From IMG/VR virus record IMGVR_UViG_3300009636_000184, positions 1 through 45,174 of that record: a stretch of DNA of 45,174 bases, one strand, 5' to 3'. This document shows, one piece after another, positions 17,901 through 24,094 of the stretch; positions within the stretch are counted from its first letter, which is position 1; each line of letters begins with the position of its first letter. Position numbers and translations under genes: made by a program. The DNA comes from a virus. The notes beneath the pieces were generated by a model. The model had not been told where the DNA came from. It made no database searches and saw nothing but the letters and a program-made list of their open reading frames with translations.

Positions 17901-18498
17901 CACGCACGCGGTCGCGGCGGCGCAGTTGCGCCCGATGTCAGGGAAGCATCCTGACGTGTCGTCGAACTTTGGAACCATCAGCAACGGTCCCCATGGACTC
18001 AGCGGTACATATCCGCTGCACGACGCCGCGTATCGCCTCGCAGCGAAAGAACTTGACATTCCCATACCGAGTAGGCTACAATCGCCAGTATGGGCGAAGA
18101 TACGCGAGGTCTTCACGGATGATTTTAAGACCGAGGAAAACCTCGACGCGGTAGATGCAATCTGGAGACAACACAATGACGGAAAAATCACAGCAGACGA
18201 AGCCCGAAATCAAATCTGGGACTACGCCGCCCGATGGCACGATGCAGTTGCTAGCGGAGTACGGAATTCCACTGACCAGAGAGAACTATTTGAATCTGGC
18301 GTTCGCGGGACACCCGCCAAAGGAACCGCTGGACGGGGAGATAGAGGCGGAACTTCCGTGGCAAATCAGGAACAAGGTACCCCTGAAGTAACTTCATTCG
18401 CTCGCCCCAAGAAACTTGAACAAGGTGGTCTGTCTCTCTCGTTCTTAAGCGGTCTTTCCAATCTCAGCAATCGCGGTCGATTCTTGCCCCCCAAATAA
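11953..18498 (+). CDS. Giant polyvalent protein with GNAT, radical SAM and M41-like peptidase segments
   Basis: 2181 residues from GTG 11953 (GGAG five bases before). Visible segments: Pro-rich N-terminus; a UBA-like helical patch (about 205-242); GNAT acetyltransferase-like domain (about 468-565, QGKGYAQ at 506-512); a Rossmann-like stretch (about 745-850) joined to a radical SAM barrel with Cys871-x3-Cys875-x2-Cys878 and YPGE; an FtsH/M41-like zinc peptidase (H1188-E-D-G-H1192, likely third ligand D1287); a module with G1434-Y-V-G-L-D-G and LDHGDI; a further domain about 1555-1700; and a DUF7178-like C-terminal domain (about 1710-2060, GYGHKVRNFYNN at 1959, IDTHAVAA at 1982). Multi-enzyme 'polyvalent' proteins of phages and conjugative elements are often injected with DNA to disarm the host. 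Delivery here is inference. Two genes are nested in its +1 frame. Confidence 0.85.
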   Translation: MADSTAPPIPTPPPAPPVEELGAGGEPTIQPAPPAGVGSWDETPAMRESRARHHETAPLYSPEEKEERKQAIKSTAKAAAQEVGGAVAGVGQMIGGPSAGTAAQQAVDVVTSEELRKAEGRSLPYRAITTATEMLGIPTGAKGEEEAAARGDTAGVVGHALGAGVVGVGATVGLGGRGGEEGGTALGRPAEPPEDAEPPEGAEPLREMNRETVNDLMDLGYSRSQITNLGTITEIRRIIANKIPAPPEPVIGATEPKPTPKPAEVSPTTAAEQVAKAPAAEGGEVPDHITFDKTAGSKEVAPPAQDERRDLSTRIFPSGRKTGVGRLADTTFNLIRQYEAEAKSAVETEGEKPTPPTTDMHGVPLPTSVAKGHGVEPIKALEVIHNARSANPTHEPFFQVTIGPAATQGVSFDTAKAFSPENRTYNFSTRAEAQSFVDSLQPKAAGEPTIEHVENASPFLDPSKPGVPGQNIVRLMQNGKEVGRVNYKIEGTTAAITGSYVDPKLQGKGYAQQMYLQAADKARAAGATSLTSDLQGSTTMDAARVWDRLTDKGHAVEKVPSKLGSPGYKMDLTQPGAPKGGFPTWLQKPLAVDAQTHAQSVPEIPGAEGARRRIAKPDVPITALSDSMAKLGGKMVTPPPATTPTVNPVDAPAAIAPMPKLDRTQIQGGTSTQPYPTYHEASGDQTNPWVRRSVDPANSASPTNENRLLMVQFASDLINKGATEVKDDASNYYDKLYSGVRPGYARMQDFWEIPQWHGFVARNFPDADVYVVRDMEQAKQFLNDAKYGRVTFSALDVNKHLIRDLAANYQGHIDVGGYVAPGTFSDLPNVKWHDSMESLTKDAGVEYRGGADYRHYAGSDVIPRLTMSKGCLHKCAFCTIEKQLVMPSSDDITQQADAIAQLGSKLVYLNDKTFGQAKNYQDLAELNTRMKEKNPNFQGFVVQTTAAQLGKIPSEWLAKSGIKYVEIGVESYNDPILKAMHKPATESLINKTVDKLRQNNITMIPNILIGYPGETAETYAHTLQFLQDNRDIISHANIYNLALYENTELGKTMTTASPGDFNENVLEKSFHKDPALHQQFAGDLYGMASKLLEAKPTPLQAPPEPQFWDALARRDQMPGQDVNLSEAYGKTGGYVGGHVEHRLDGKTREEVHQAYVDKLGVTHGPEWESVIPEETLAEGNTRHSVVTHEDGHVVEAARVGWPTDGLVVHSPLHPGVSAGAAGATDFGPVFRQLPGVTETEPGRFHFSAQALKDNWTKALRVYLAGAVSQEQIHGIPFNSESGSAYGDVRVLHQLGKAMGLTPKEIQGGIDSTLTTLRKDWSDPAVNGIVKQMSAVREDGLSKALLQSEDRVQDLLRQVRQVWEAQKHGDVERDNAADGGVVPEAKPGDAGRGAAGDTGEDTGEAQGKLFTQKGVNLFAQAVKQYGTTDDIKKAGYVGLDGSMLDFSEGQATRTLDHGDIASIPGVQSAHNSNPRFDFVMKTGAMRVIDIPRSKYLGLMISANHPPTHDQLDRVLPLLADGRQVDIDLIHPDWAQPGGASAKDVHDMDGLQRVIRDAQKESGVSGAVEARKGPWQQIVDLHNTTGGSTYNIAQGKNMMGTDTYAVAIHPDRSLSVSGELKPQVVQQYAKKNDDLLSQPTESLGTWNNKAAKTHVLDVVKTTPDRAEAVRLGFHHGQEAIYHLKDGGEGEIFLKNEARPIESPTVSTRVPTRTVKGETIEDHTNQSLISDMEAAKAAPGYVEKMVKRVQDIPGFVKPEGDAQTTADAYIRHAADNIKFNYHKLTPAEIAYNEQWYPVGAHERGLDVAKTHGITPNQAWAVTSVESPMTDWDQNTALAERTADIWKNQQNTKFTPEMRKAADEILGVPAMAKFAPLFKSLQGKTLAGLASTPEKQAWWLRLYDEGHNPRSYQTWGPDGKQRGLAKNVDGSDAAVGWSFQNHIQKALSILSDGSPENISKQLGYGHKVRNFYNNQAAPDDPRFLTIDTHAVAAAQLRPMSGKHPDVSSNFGTISNGPHGLSGTYPLHDAAYRLAAKELDIPIPSRLQSPVWAKIREVFTDDFKTEENLDAVDAIWRQHNDGKITADEARNQIWDYAARWHDAVASGVRNSTDQRELFESGVRGTPAKGTAGRGDRGGTSVANQEQGTPEVTSFARPKKLEQGGLSLSFLSGLSNLSNRGRFLPPK
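16052..16195 (+). CDS. Nested small gene in +1 frame of the giant gene
   Basis: 47 residues, wholly inside the giant gene in another frame. ATG 16052 has a near-perfect GGGAGG (16037-16042) nine bases upstream; TAA at 16193-16195. The product is a regular charged amphipathic helix (MATLKEIMQQMVESFQKL, then SPETQEEVRQAIREKT) with a Lys-rich end. Across these codons nearly all third bases are G or C in the nested frame, whereas the giant frame there has mostly A/T third bases and reads as a low-complexity Gly/Asp/Glu linker. That is how a selected nested gene should look. Function unknown. A TGGTCA-N17-TATAGT sequence at 15910-15938 could be its promoter but is weak. Confidence 0.6.
   Translation: MATLKEIMQQMVESFQKLSPETQEEVRQAIREKTLGKPKENSSPKKA
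18053..18082 (+). promoter_or_regulatory. Sigma-70 promoter inside the giant gene
   Basis: TTGACA (18053-18058), 18 bases, TACAAT (18077-18082), close to consensus, within coding sequence and 94 nt upstream of the nested ATG at 18176. The flank resembles other promoters of this genome (CTTGACATT). Confidence 0.65.
18176..18391 (+). CDS. Nested gene in +1 frame near the 3' end of the giant gene
   Basis: 71 residues, ATG 18176 with GGAG nine bases upstream; an in-frame ATG at 18155 lacks that signal. The middle (LLAEYGIPLTRENYLNLAFA, then GHPPKEPLDGEIEAELP) resembles a family of short bacterial and phage proteins of the form 'YGIPLTRENYL...G.PPEEL..E.EAELP' that I recall but cannot name. In this stretch the third codon bases are mostly G/C in the nested frame and mostly A/T in the giant frame, and the giant protein here is a Gly-rich tail past its last recognisable domain. 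Its own promoter lies at 18053. It ends 107 nt before the giant stop. Function unknown. Confidence 0.7.
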   Translation: MTEKSQQTKPEIKSGTTPPDGTMQLLAEYGIPLTRENYLNLAFAGHPPKEPLDGEIEAELPWQIRNKVPLK

Positions 18499-18526
18499 AA
18501 AACGGGGCGACTTTGAGCCGCCCCGT
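18495..18526 (-). terminator. Rho-independent terminator of the leftward secreted-protein gene
   Basis: Read leftward: ACGGGGCG pairs with CGCCCCGT (18519-18526 with 18502-18509) around a 9-base loop, followed by six Ts and more T-rich sequence. On the + strand there is no T run, so it serves the leftward gene. Confidence 0.85.
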
Positions 18527-18546
18527 CCCAAACACCTGCGGGAATG

Positions 18547-19434
18547 TTACCGCATGTTCTTGCTGACGCGAATCGGCATCCGGGGAATTGGCATCGAGTG
18601 CAATACCAACTTCGAGAACGGAGCATCCTCGCCTTGCGACCCGATGCAGACGCCACCCGTGACGAAGTAGGTCATGTAGATGTCGCCTGCCGCGTTCGTG
18701 TTGCCGTCCACACCAGTCGGAATACCAATGAAGCTGACCGTGTTCGTGCCATCTGTCGCGTTGAAGTAGTACACGTTTCCAGACTGCACGCTTGAGAATC
18801 CACCGATGGCATCCGCTGCCGCCGAGGACGTGAGGTTTTCAATACTAGGACCACCCGTGCAGAGTTTGGCGCTAATCTTCACGGTTGTGCCTGTCATCGA
18901 AAACGTTGAAGTGCTGATGGCAAACGTAACGAGCGCCGGTGCTCCAGTGTATCCCGAGGGGTCGTTGTTGTTGCCAGTGTTGCCGTCGAGTGTGCCGGTC
19001 CATGTTCCAGTCGGAATCGACTGAGCCATGAGGCAGAAACTACCGTGGTCTCCCGCCGAGCAACCACCGCTGGTCGCTGTGAACGTGCCAGTGCTTTGCC
19101 CGTAAGCGAGACTGAAAGTGAACACCGAACCATCAACGGGGGACTTGAACGTGAGGGTCTTCAACGAACCACTTCCCGAGAAAGACACCGTGGGCGAAGT
19201 GAATTGAGAATCGGCATTCGCACACGCTGAATTTGAGAGGATGTCCACGACGGTGCCGCTAGGCGTTACGTCGAAGGTGATCTGAAGCGGATTACCGTCA
19301 ACGGTGTTGCGGGCACTCTCGCTCGACGCCAGAATCACGTACGGACCATTGGCGTTTGACGATGCCTTAGCTGACATGCCAAAACTGACGACTGCAAGAA
19401 TCGTCAACAACATCGAAATCAAGGGCTTTTTCAT
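18547..19434 (-). CDS. Secreted beta-rich protein, probable lysogenic/cargo 'moron'
   Basis: 295 residues, leftward. The start at 19434 gives a textbook signal peptide (MKKPLISMLLTILAVVSF, cleavage near SAKA/SS) and has AAGGAAA upstream; the frame opens 13 codons earlier but that start lacks signals. The mature part is Gly/Ser/Thr-rich, strand-rich, with few charges and scattered Cys pairs (ACA, GGCSAG, KLCTGG, GVCIGS), plus GTWTGTLDGN, a style common among exported proteins of soil acidobacteria. No catalytic motif. It has its own promoter/operator (19523-19551) and terminator (18495-18526) and is opposed to all nearby genes, the classical layout of an independently expressed cargo gene. It may alter the host surface. 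Confidence 0.8.
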   Translation of the reverse strand: MKKPLISMLLTILAVVSFGMSAKASSNANGPYVILASSESARNTVDGNPLQITFDVTPSGTVVDILSNSACANADSQFTSPTVSFSGSGSLKTLTFKSPVDGSVFTFSLAYGQSTGTFTATSGGCSAGDHGSFCLMAQSIPTGTWTGTLDGNTGNNNDPSGYTGAPALVTFAISTSTFSMTGTTVKISAKLCTGGPSIENLTSSAAADAIGGFSSVQSGNVYYFNATDGTNTVSFIGIPTGVDGNTNAAGDIYMTYFVTGGVCIGSQGEDAPFSKLVLHSMPIPRMPIRVSKNMR

Positions 19435-19522
19435 TGTGTTTCCTTTTTCTCTTAGCCTGCCGCACGGTCGCACTGTGCGGTTCAGACAACGTCATCATCG
19501 CAGGAACCCTGCCCGAGCGTCA

Positions 19523-19551
19523 ATAGTACTAAAGTACCGATCTGCTGTGTA
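19523..19551 (-). promoter_or_regulatory. Leftward promoter with GTACT operator box
   Basis: Read leftward: TACACA (19551-19546), 17 bases, TACTAT (19528-19523). The -10 lies inside GGTACT-TTA-GTACTAT (19538-19523), the box also found at four rightward promoters. Predicted transcript start near 19516 leaves an 82-nt leader. Confidence 0.6.
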
Positions 19552-19562
19552 AAATTTACATC

Positions 19563-19591
19563 TTGACTTTGCTAGAGGAGGGGCGTACCAT
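19563..19591 (+). promoter_or_regulatory. Possible promoter overlapping the start of the 19590 gene
   Basis: TTGACT (19563-19568), 17 bases, TACCAT (19586-19591). If used, transcription would begin near 19598, one base before an in-frame ATG at 19599, making the message leaderless. GAGGAGGGG within the spacer is also a good ribosome site for ATG 19590, so the two readings conflict. Confidence 0.4.
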
Positions 19592-19904
19592 GGGCAGCAT
19601 GACGCTCGATCAAGCACTAATGGTGGGCGAACTATTGCTCTTGGCATGGGTGGTCGTGCAGGGCGAGTATGTCCGTTATTATGAACGAGAAGTCCACAGG
19701 ATGACCCGGGACCGATTCGAGGAGCGCAAAAAATGGCGGTTAGAAAAGCAAGAACAAGCGCGGAAAAAGAGCGAGCCAAAGACCTCCGACTCCGGCGCGA
19801 ATTCGGTATCACTCTCGCCGACCGAGAACAGCGAGCCAAAGACCAAGACAACAAGTGCGAAATCTGTGGCGGGGCGCTCGACGCCTTCGGACCCCCTTGT
19901 TTAG
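19590..19904 (+). CDS. Small membrane-anchored basic protein
   Basis: 104 residues from ATG 19590 (GAGGAGGGG just upstream); ATG 19599 is the alternative. An N-terminal hydrophobic helix (ALMVGELLLLAWVVVQ, about residues 9-24) is followed by a strongly basic/acidic amphipathic helix (REVHRMTRDRFEERKKWRLE) and a Ser/Thr/Lys/Pro-rich low-complexity tail. The last 172 nt overlap the next gene in another frame; the low-complexity tail may therefore be a by-product of that overlap, or the true gene may once have ended earlier. It looks like a single-pass inner-membrane protein. Function unknown; a superinfection or lysis accessory role is only a guess. Confidence 0.5.
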   Translation: MGSMTLDQALMVGELLLLAWVVVQGEYVRYYEREVHRMTRDRFEERKKWRLEKQEQARKKSEPKTSDSGANSVSLSPTENSEPKTKTTSAKSVAGRSTPSDPLV

Positions 19905-20200
19905 ACCACTTCCACTTCCGCGTAGCAGCATTCCGTCGAACGGCGGGCGACTTGCTAACTGGCAAGTGGATTGCTAGCGGGTTTGACGAACAAAACCGTG
20001 TATATATTACACGGTCGGCAGAGACGAAGGCGGCGGCGCTCGCCGAGGTGAAAAAAGTAATGATGCCGTGGTCGATTCGTGCCCTTTTATGCTGGAAGTG
20101 TAATAGGGGGTTAGGTTTCGTTGAGAAGTTTTTTGACGCGACGCGGCACCCGGATAACCTCCTGCCGATCATCGCGTACCTGAAGCGGCGGCTTAAATAG
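19733..20200 (+). CDS. Endonuclease VII-like HNH endonuclease with an insertion
   Basis: 155 residues; ATG 19733 has GGAG eight bases upstream. The knuckle CEICGGAL, catalytic loop CLDHFHF and closing LLCWKCNRGLG with a helical end (NLLPIIAYLKRRL) match endonuclease VII. Between the catalytic His pair and the second Cys pair there is an extra stretch of about 60 residues (RRTAGDLLTGKW to MMPWSIRA), where relatives have about 10. The core residues remain, so it may be active. It overlaps the preceding membrane-protein gene by 172 nt in another frame, consistent with insertion into or over that gene. Its stop codon TAG is part of the left inverted repeat of the next cassette. Confidence 0.8.
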   Translation: MAVRKARTSAEKERAKDLRLRREFGITLADREQRAKDQDNKCEICGGALDAFGPPCLDHFHFRVAAFRRTAGDLLTGKWIASGFDEQNRVYITRSAETKAAALAEVKKVMMPWSIRALLCWKCNRGLGFVEKFFDATRHPDNLLPIIAYLKRRLK

Positions 20201-20222
20201 GGGAATTATATAGATGACTCCC
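20194..20222 (+). repeat. Left inverted repeat of small-gene cassette 1
   Basis: TAAATAGGGGAATTATATAG then ATGACTCCC. It pairs with 20530-20552 at 20 of 22 positions over the core, and matches the 40095 copy at all 20 of its first bases. Confidence 0.8.
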
Positions 20223-20244
20223 GCAAGGGAACAAAGGAGATAAC

Positions 20245-20538
20245 ATGCACTACAGAAACGGACGCGAAGCAAAGAACGGAGACAAAGTAGTTCTTTTCTC
20301 GGGTTATGCGGCACCCGTGGTTGGTATTTTGTATGACGCCGTCGTTGGGAACGACTACTGCAACGGTAAAGTTGCCGTGACGAAACCGAACGACCCATCC
20401 CCGAACTTGCGAGAGGTCCTGCACTTAGACGATGTGCTGGCTCTCCTACCTGCTCGGACAGACGTTTTGGCAGACACGCACCCAGATGTTTTCAAGCAAA
20501 TTGAACTTGTGCCCGACAAGTCAAAAGTAGGGAGTTAA
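20245..20538 (+). CDS. Small phage protein inside inverted-repeat cassette 1
   Basis: 97 residues, ATG 20245 with AGGAG eight bases upstream. The N-terminal half (RNGREAKNGDKVV, then VVGILYDAVVGNDYCNGKVAV) looks like a small SH3-like beta barrel seen in other phages; the second half has LHLDDVLALLPART and an acidic end. No enzyme motif. The gene is enclosed by about 22-bp inverted repeats at 20194 and 20530, so 5' and 3' untranslated RNA could pair. Its leader is shared almost base for base with the unrelated 40150 gene, which points to a common regulatory or mobile cassette rather than to homology of the genes. Confidence 0.65.
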   Translation: MHYRNGREAKNGDKVVLFSGYAAPVVGILYDAVVGNDYCNGKVAVTKPNDPSPNLREVLHLDDVLALLPARTDVLADTHPDVFKQIELVPDKSKVGS

Positions 20539-20558
20539 CTATATAATTCCCTAAATAG
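20530..20558 (+). repeat. Right inverted repeat of cassette 1
   Basis: GGGAGTTAACTATATAATTC then CCTAAATAG; its first base lies in the final codons of the 20245 gene. The first 22 bases are the exact reverse complement of bases 40102-40123 in cassette 2. Confidence 0.8.
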
Positions 20559-20561
20559 ACC

Positions 20562-20590
20562 TTGACACGGACTCGGTACTTTGGTACTAT
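20562..20590 (+). promoter_or_regulatory. Promoter with GTACT operator box
   Basis: TTGACA (20562-20567), 17 bases, TACTAT (20585-20590). The box GGTACT-TTG-GTACTAT spans 20575-20590 and covers the -10. It sits four bases after cassette 1. Confidence 0.75.
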
Positions 20591-20602
20591 CGGACAGTGG
20601 TA

Positions 20603-20637
20603 TGGCGTCACTCGTGATGCATGCAGCGGGGACGCCA
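20603..20637 (+). other. Hairpin in the 5' leader of the 20667 gene
   Basis: TGGCGTC (20603-20609) pairs with GACGCCA (20631-20637) around 21 bases, beginning about six bases after the predicted transcript start. A comparable hairpin occurs in the leader of the 40534 gene. It may protect the 5' end or regulate elongation; no T run follows. Confidence 0.5.
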
Positions 20638-20666
20638 GCCATGCAGTTTTTACATAGTGAGGTCTT

Positions 20667-21434
20667 ATGACCGAAGTTGCAGCACCCGCAACCCCAGCGA
20701 AACCAGTTTCAGAAATCACCAAAATTGAGAACGACATCACATGGATTAAGGCGCACGTCATTATGGTCCTGCTCGCTGTCGCCTTGATTGCCGGGAGCAT
20801 CATCGGCGGCATTGCCCTGTTTGAAAGCCTCGTGGAGAAACACGACGCTCGGGTCGCCGCGACACAGCTTCAGAAGGAAGGCGTTGACACCGCTGCGCAG
20901 GCGGCGCTCGTCGCTGAGTTGGCGAAGGAACACTCGGACGACATGGTTCGGGACGCACAGCAAACGGCTCTCATTCAGACTCTAGTCCAGCAGATGGCGA
21001 CTCAGCGGGCGGCGACGGCGAAGCAAGTTGCCACGGATGCGACGCTCGATGCGAAATCGACAGCGGCACGTCTCACGTTGCAGACGGGCACCAATCCTAC
21101 GGAAGTGACGACCAACGGAGACTTTCTCACGATGGACTTAAACGTGAGTCATATCGTTATTTCTGATTTGGACCTGTTGAGGCAAGCACAGAGCGATGTG
21201 AACAATCTCAGTCAGCAGTTGGATGCACAGCAGACCATCACCGACGACAAGACGAAGGAACTGGACACCGCGAATCAAGTCATCGCGGCGGACAAGGTAG
21301 AACTGGTGCAGACTATCAAGGCGGATAACGCGGCGTGTGACGTTCGGGTTGACAAAGAAGCTGCGAAGGGTCGCAAGCGTACCTTCTGGGGCGTTGTCAT
21401 CACGGCTATCACCATGGGAGCCTTACTCAAATAA
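20667..21434 (+). CDS. Membrane-anchored coiled-coil protein, possible spanin-like
   Basis: 255 residues. An N-terminal cytoplasmic stretch of about 30 residues precedes a strong transmembrane helix (VIMVLLAVALIAGSIIGGIA, about 32-51), then long Ala/Gln/Asp-rich helical segments (about 60-115 and 170-225) predicted as coiled coil, and a second short hydrophobic helix at the end (TFWGVVITAITMGALL). Start ATG 20667 follows GTGAGG. It has its own promoter, operator and a hairpin leader. The plan resembles membrane-spanning lysis or virion-ejection proteins, but there is no lipobox or Rz/Rz1 pair and lysin is 22 kb away. Function uncertain. Confidence 0.65.
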   Translation: MTEVAAPATPAKPVSEITKIENDITWIKAHVIMVLLAVALIAGSIIGGIALFESLVEKHDARVAATQLQKEGVDTAAQAALVAELAKEHSDDMVRDAQQTALIQTLVQQMATQRAATAKQVATDATLDAKSTAARLTLQTGTNPTEVTTNGDFLTMDLNVSHIVISDLDLLRQAQSDVNNLSQQLDAQQTITDDKTKELDTANQVIAADKVELVQTIKADNAACDVRVDKEAAKGRKRTFWGVVITAITMGALLK

Positions 21435-21476
21435 ACACGCGGTCTCGGAGGCAGAATTTGAGCAAGAGGAGACTAC

Positions 21477-23087
21477 ATGTCGAAGGTAACTGACAAGCAA
21501 GTGGCAGTTGCATTCAAAGCAGCCAACGGGAATGTTTCGGAAGCTGCCCGCAGTTTGGGAACCGCACGTAGCACCGTTCGAAGACATATCAGTAAACTGG
21601 GTCTGGGTAAAAAGCCTATTGCGGCTGGGTCCACTACGGGCACCAAAGTAGTTCCGATGGCATTGCCCGAAGACGGCAAGGTTCTACGCTACATCTTGAC
21701 TTCCGCACAGAACAACACGTACGTCCACAAGAAAGTGTGGGAGAACATTCTAGCGTTGGCGAAGTACTACGACGCCAAGATTCTCGTCGGGACATTCTCG
21801 TACGACCAAAACTCGTACGGAGAACTTTCTGTTAAGGCGGGTAAGTATAAGGGCGGGGAGAAAGAATTGTGGTACGACCCGCAGGTAGCAGACTACATCA
21901 GCGATGAGCGGGTGCAACTTGGTTTGGGTCTAGTATGGTGCGGCGAGATGAACATTATCCCTACAGCCTCGGACCCGTTAGCTGGACTAGAGACTTACTC
22001 GGGGCGGCAGTCCGCTGTGTTTCCGCATGCAAAGATTTCTATGCGCAGCATCGCGTCAATTCAAGGAAGCGGCGCAAAGTTGAACTACACCACAGGCACT
22101 GTGACGCAGCGCAACTACATCCAGAAGCGTGCAGGTTTGACCGCTGAGTTTCATCACACGTATGGCGGATTGATTGTCGAAGTGGATTCGGACGGGATTT
22201 GGAAGGTGCGGCAGTTGGATGCCGAGGATGACACGGGCACTTTCTATGACCTGACGCTGAAGGTTCAAAACGGCAAGGTCACCGATGGGCATCGGGTTGA
22301 AGCCATCACCTGGGGAGACATTCACGCGACGATCATTGACCGAACGGTGCTTGACCTTTCGGCGCAGGTTAAGAACTGTATGCTTGATGTGTTGAAACCC
22401 AAATACCAGTTCGTTCACGATCTGATTGAAGGGGCTTCAGTCAACCATCACGGTGAGCGCAAGCCGATGGAGCGGTTCAAGAACGCAATGCGCGGGCTGA
22501 CTGTCATCCAACAGGAACTGATTATCAGCACGCGTGTGCTCGCGGTCTACCATCGGAACAACACTCAGATGGTCATCGTGAATTCCAATCACGACCGCTG
22601 GCTAGATCGTTGGCTGGACAACTACAATCCGCAGATTGACGACGCACGCAACGCCGAGTTGTATCACGCGGGGAACGCGGCTCGCTACAAGGCGGCTCGC
22701 GAAGGCTCCGACCTGAATGTGCTTGAATACCTGCTACGAAATCACGGCGACTGGACAATCCCTGCGAAGTTCCTCGGGCTGGACGAGTCTTTCTTGATTT
22801 GCAACAAGCGGCTGGAGTGCGGGCTGCACGGCGACCTTGGACCGAACGGCATACACGGGTCTCCTGCCTCGCTGGCGAAGGTGGGTCGTCGATCAAACGT
22901 CGGGCACTCGCACAGCGCGGGCATTTGGGACGGGCTGTACGTCGCTGGGACGAGCACGGAGTTTCGGATGGGCTACAACCACGGTCCCAGTTCGTGGACG
23001 CACAGTCATATCGTGACGTACGCGAACGGCAAACGGACCATCATCACAATGTTCGAGAGCGCCTGGAGGGCGGAAGAAAAACTGTGA
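21477..23087 (+). CDS. HTH-calcineurin-like metallophosphoesterase fusion
   Basis: 536 residues. Residues 1-40 are a Fis/resolvase-type helix-turn-helix ([20 protein letters not shown]). The remainder has the dimetal phosphoesterase signature in order: D281-x-H283 (WGDIH), N371-H372-D373 (NSNHD), H451 (LHGD) and H477-x-H479 (GHSHS). This fold includes nucleases of the Mre11/SbcD kind and, as I recall, the T5 A1 protein involved in host DNA breakdown. A DNA-targeted phosphoesterase is therefore a good reading; direct evidence for the substrate is absent. ATG 21477 lies after GAGGAG. Its TGA overlaps the GTG start of RecA by 4 nt, so the two are translationally coupled. Confidence 0.85.
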   Translation: MSKVTDKQVAVAFKAANGNVSEAARSLGTARSTVRRHISKLGLGKKPIAAGSTTGTKVVPMALPEDGKVLRYILTSAQNNTYVHKKVWENILALAKYYDAKILVGTFSYDQNSYGELSVKAGKYKGGEKELWYDPQVADYISDERVQLGLGLVWCGEMNIIPTASDPLAGLETYSGRQSAVFPHAKISMRSIASIQGSGAKLNYTTGTVTQRNYIQKRAGLTAEFHHTYGGLIVEVDSDGIWKVRQLDAEDDTGTFYDLTLKVQNGKVTDGHRVEAITWGDIHATIIDRTVLDLSAQVKNCMLDVLKPKYQFVHDLIEGASVNHHGERKPMERFKNAMRGLTVIQQELIISTRVLAVYHRNNTQMVIVNSNHDRWLDRWLDNYNPQIDDARNAELYHAGNAARYKAAREGSDLNVLEYLLRNHGDWTIPAKFLGLDESFLICNKRLECGLHGDLGPNGIHGSPASLAKVGRRSNVGHSHSAGIWDGLYVAGTSTEFRMGYNHGPSSWTHSHIVTYANGKRTIITMFESAWRAEEKL

Positions 23088-24094
23088 GCAAAGAGGATTC
23101 TAAGACAATCGGCGGTTCTCTCGACGACGCTGTCGCGGGAATTGAAAAGCAGTTCGGCAAAGGTTCAATCATGCTCCTCGGCAGCAAGAAGTTTGCCCCC
23201 GTGGACGTGATCCCCACCTCTTCGCTCGCGCTGGACGAGGCTTTGGGCATCGGCGGTATCCCTCGCGGGCGCGTCATAGAAGTCTACGGTCCCGAGTCGG
23301 GCGGCAAAACGACACTTACCCTCCACATGATTGCCGAAGCACAGAAACTCGGCGGCGTCGCGGCATTTATTGACGCGGAGCATGCTCTGGACCCCGTGTA
23401 CGCTCGCAAACTGGGTGTGGATGTTGACCATCTCCTCATTTCGCAGCCCGATAACGGCGAGCAGGCGCTTGAAATCACCGAAGCGCTGATTCGCTCGGGC
23501 AAAGTTGACATCGTGGTGGTTGATTCGGTCGCGGCGCTGGTGCCGAAGGCTGAACTTGAAGGCGAGATGGGGGAGCCGCAGATGGGCTTGCAGGCGCGAC
23601 TGATGTCGCAGGCGCTTCGGAAGCTGACGGCGATCACGAACAACACGAAAACCGTTCTGGTTTTCATCAATCAGATTCGTGAAAAGATCGGCGTGATGTT
23701 TGGGAACCCCGAAACCACTACTGGCGGGCGGGCGCTGAAGTTCTACGCTTCGGTGCGGCTCGACATTCGCAAGATTCAGATTATCAAAGACGGCGATAAA
23801 GCCATTGGCGCGGACACGCGCATCAAAGTCGTCAAAAACAAATTGGCAAGACCGTACACGGAGTGCGAAGTTCAACTTCTGTACGGCTTCGGGGTATCCC
23901 ACGAAGCGGACCTCCTGAGAATCGGCGCTCGGCAGGGCGTGCTGGAGAAGAGCGGCTCATGGTTCTCGTACAAAGGGGAGCGGCTGGGGCAAGGATTTGA
24001 CGGCGCTCGGCGATTCCTTGTGGAGCATCCCGACATTGCAAGCAAGATTGAAGTGGAATTGCGTAGTCAACTGTTCAAAAAGGATAAACCATGA
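23084..24094 (+). CDS. recA: RecA recombinase
   Basis: 336 residues from GTG 23084, which overlaps the previous stop (GTGA); an open frame continues upstream but RecA homology begins here (SKEDSKTI). It forms ATP-dependent filaments on single-stranded DNA and drives strand exchange. Visible: Walker A G69-PESGGKT-T77 (the usual second Ser is Gly), Walker B VVVDSVA, and the DNA-binding loop region with [20 protein letters not shown]. The acidic C-terminal tail of cellular RecA is missing. Together with ERF-type annealing protein, SSB and a Cas4/RecB-like nuclease it completes a phage recombination set. Phage RecA is uncommon but known. Gene identity is certain. Confidence 0.97.
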   Translation: MSKEDSKTIGGSLDDAVAGIEKQFGKGSIMLLGSKKFAPVDVIPTSSLALDEALGIGGIPRGRVIEVYGPESGGKTTLTLHMIAEAQKLGGVAAFIDAEHALDPVYARKLGVDVDHLLISQPDNGEQALEITEALIRSGKVDIVVVDSVAALVPKAELEGEMGEPQMGLQARLMSQALRKLTAITNNTKTVLVFINQIREKIGVMFGNPETTTGGRALKFYASVRLDIRKIQIIKDGDKAIGADTRIKVVKNKLARPYTECEVQLLYGFGVSHEADLLRIGARQGVLEKSGSWFSYKGERLGQGFDGARRFLVEHPDIASKIEVELRSQLFKKDKP

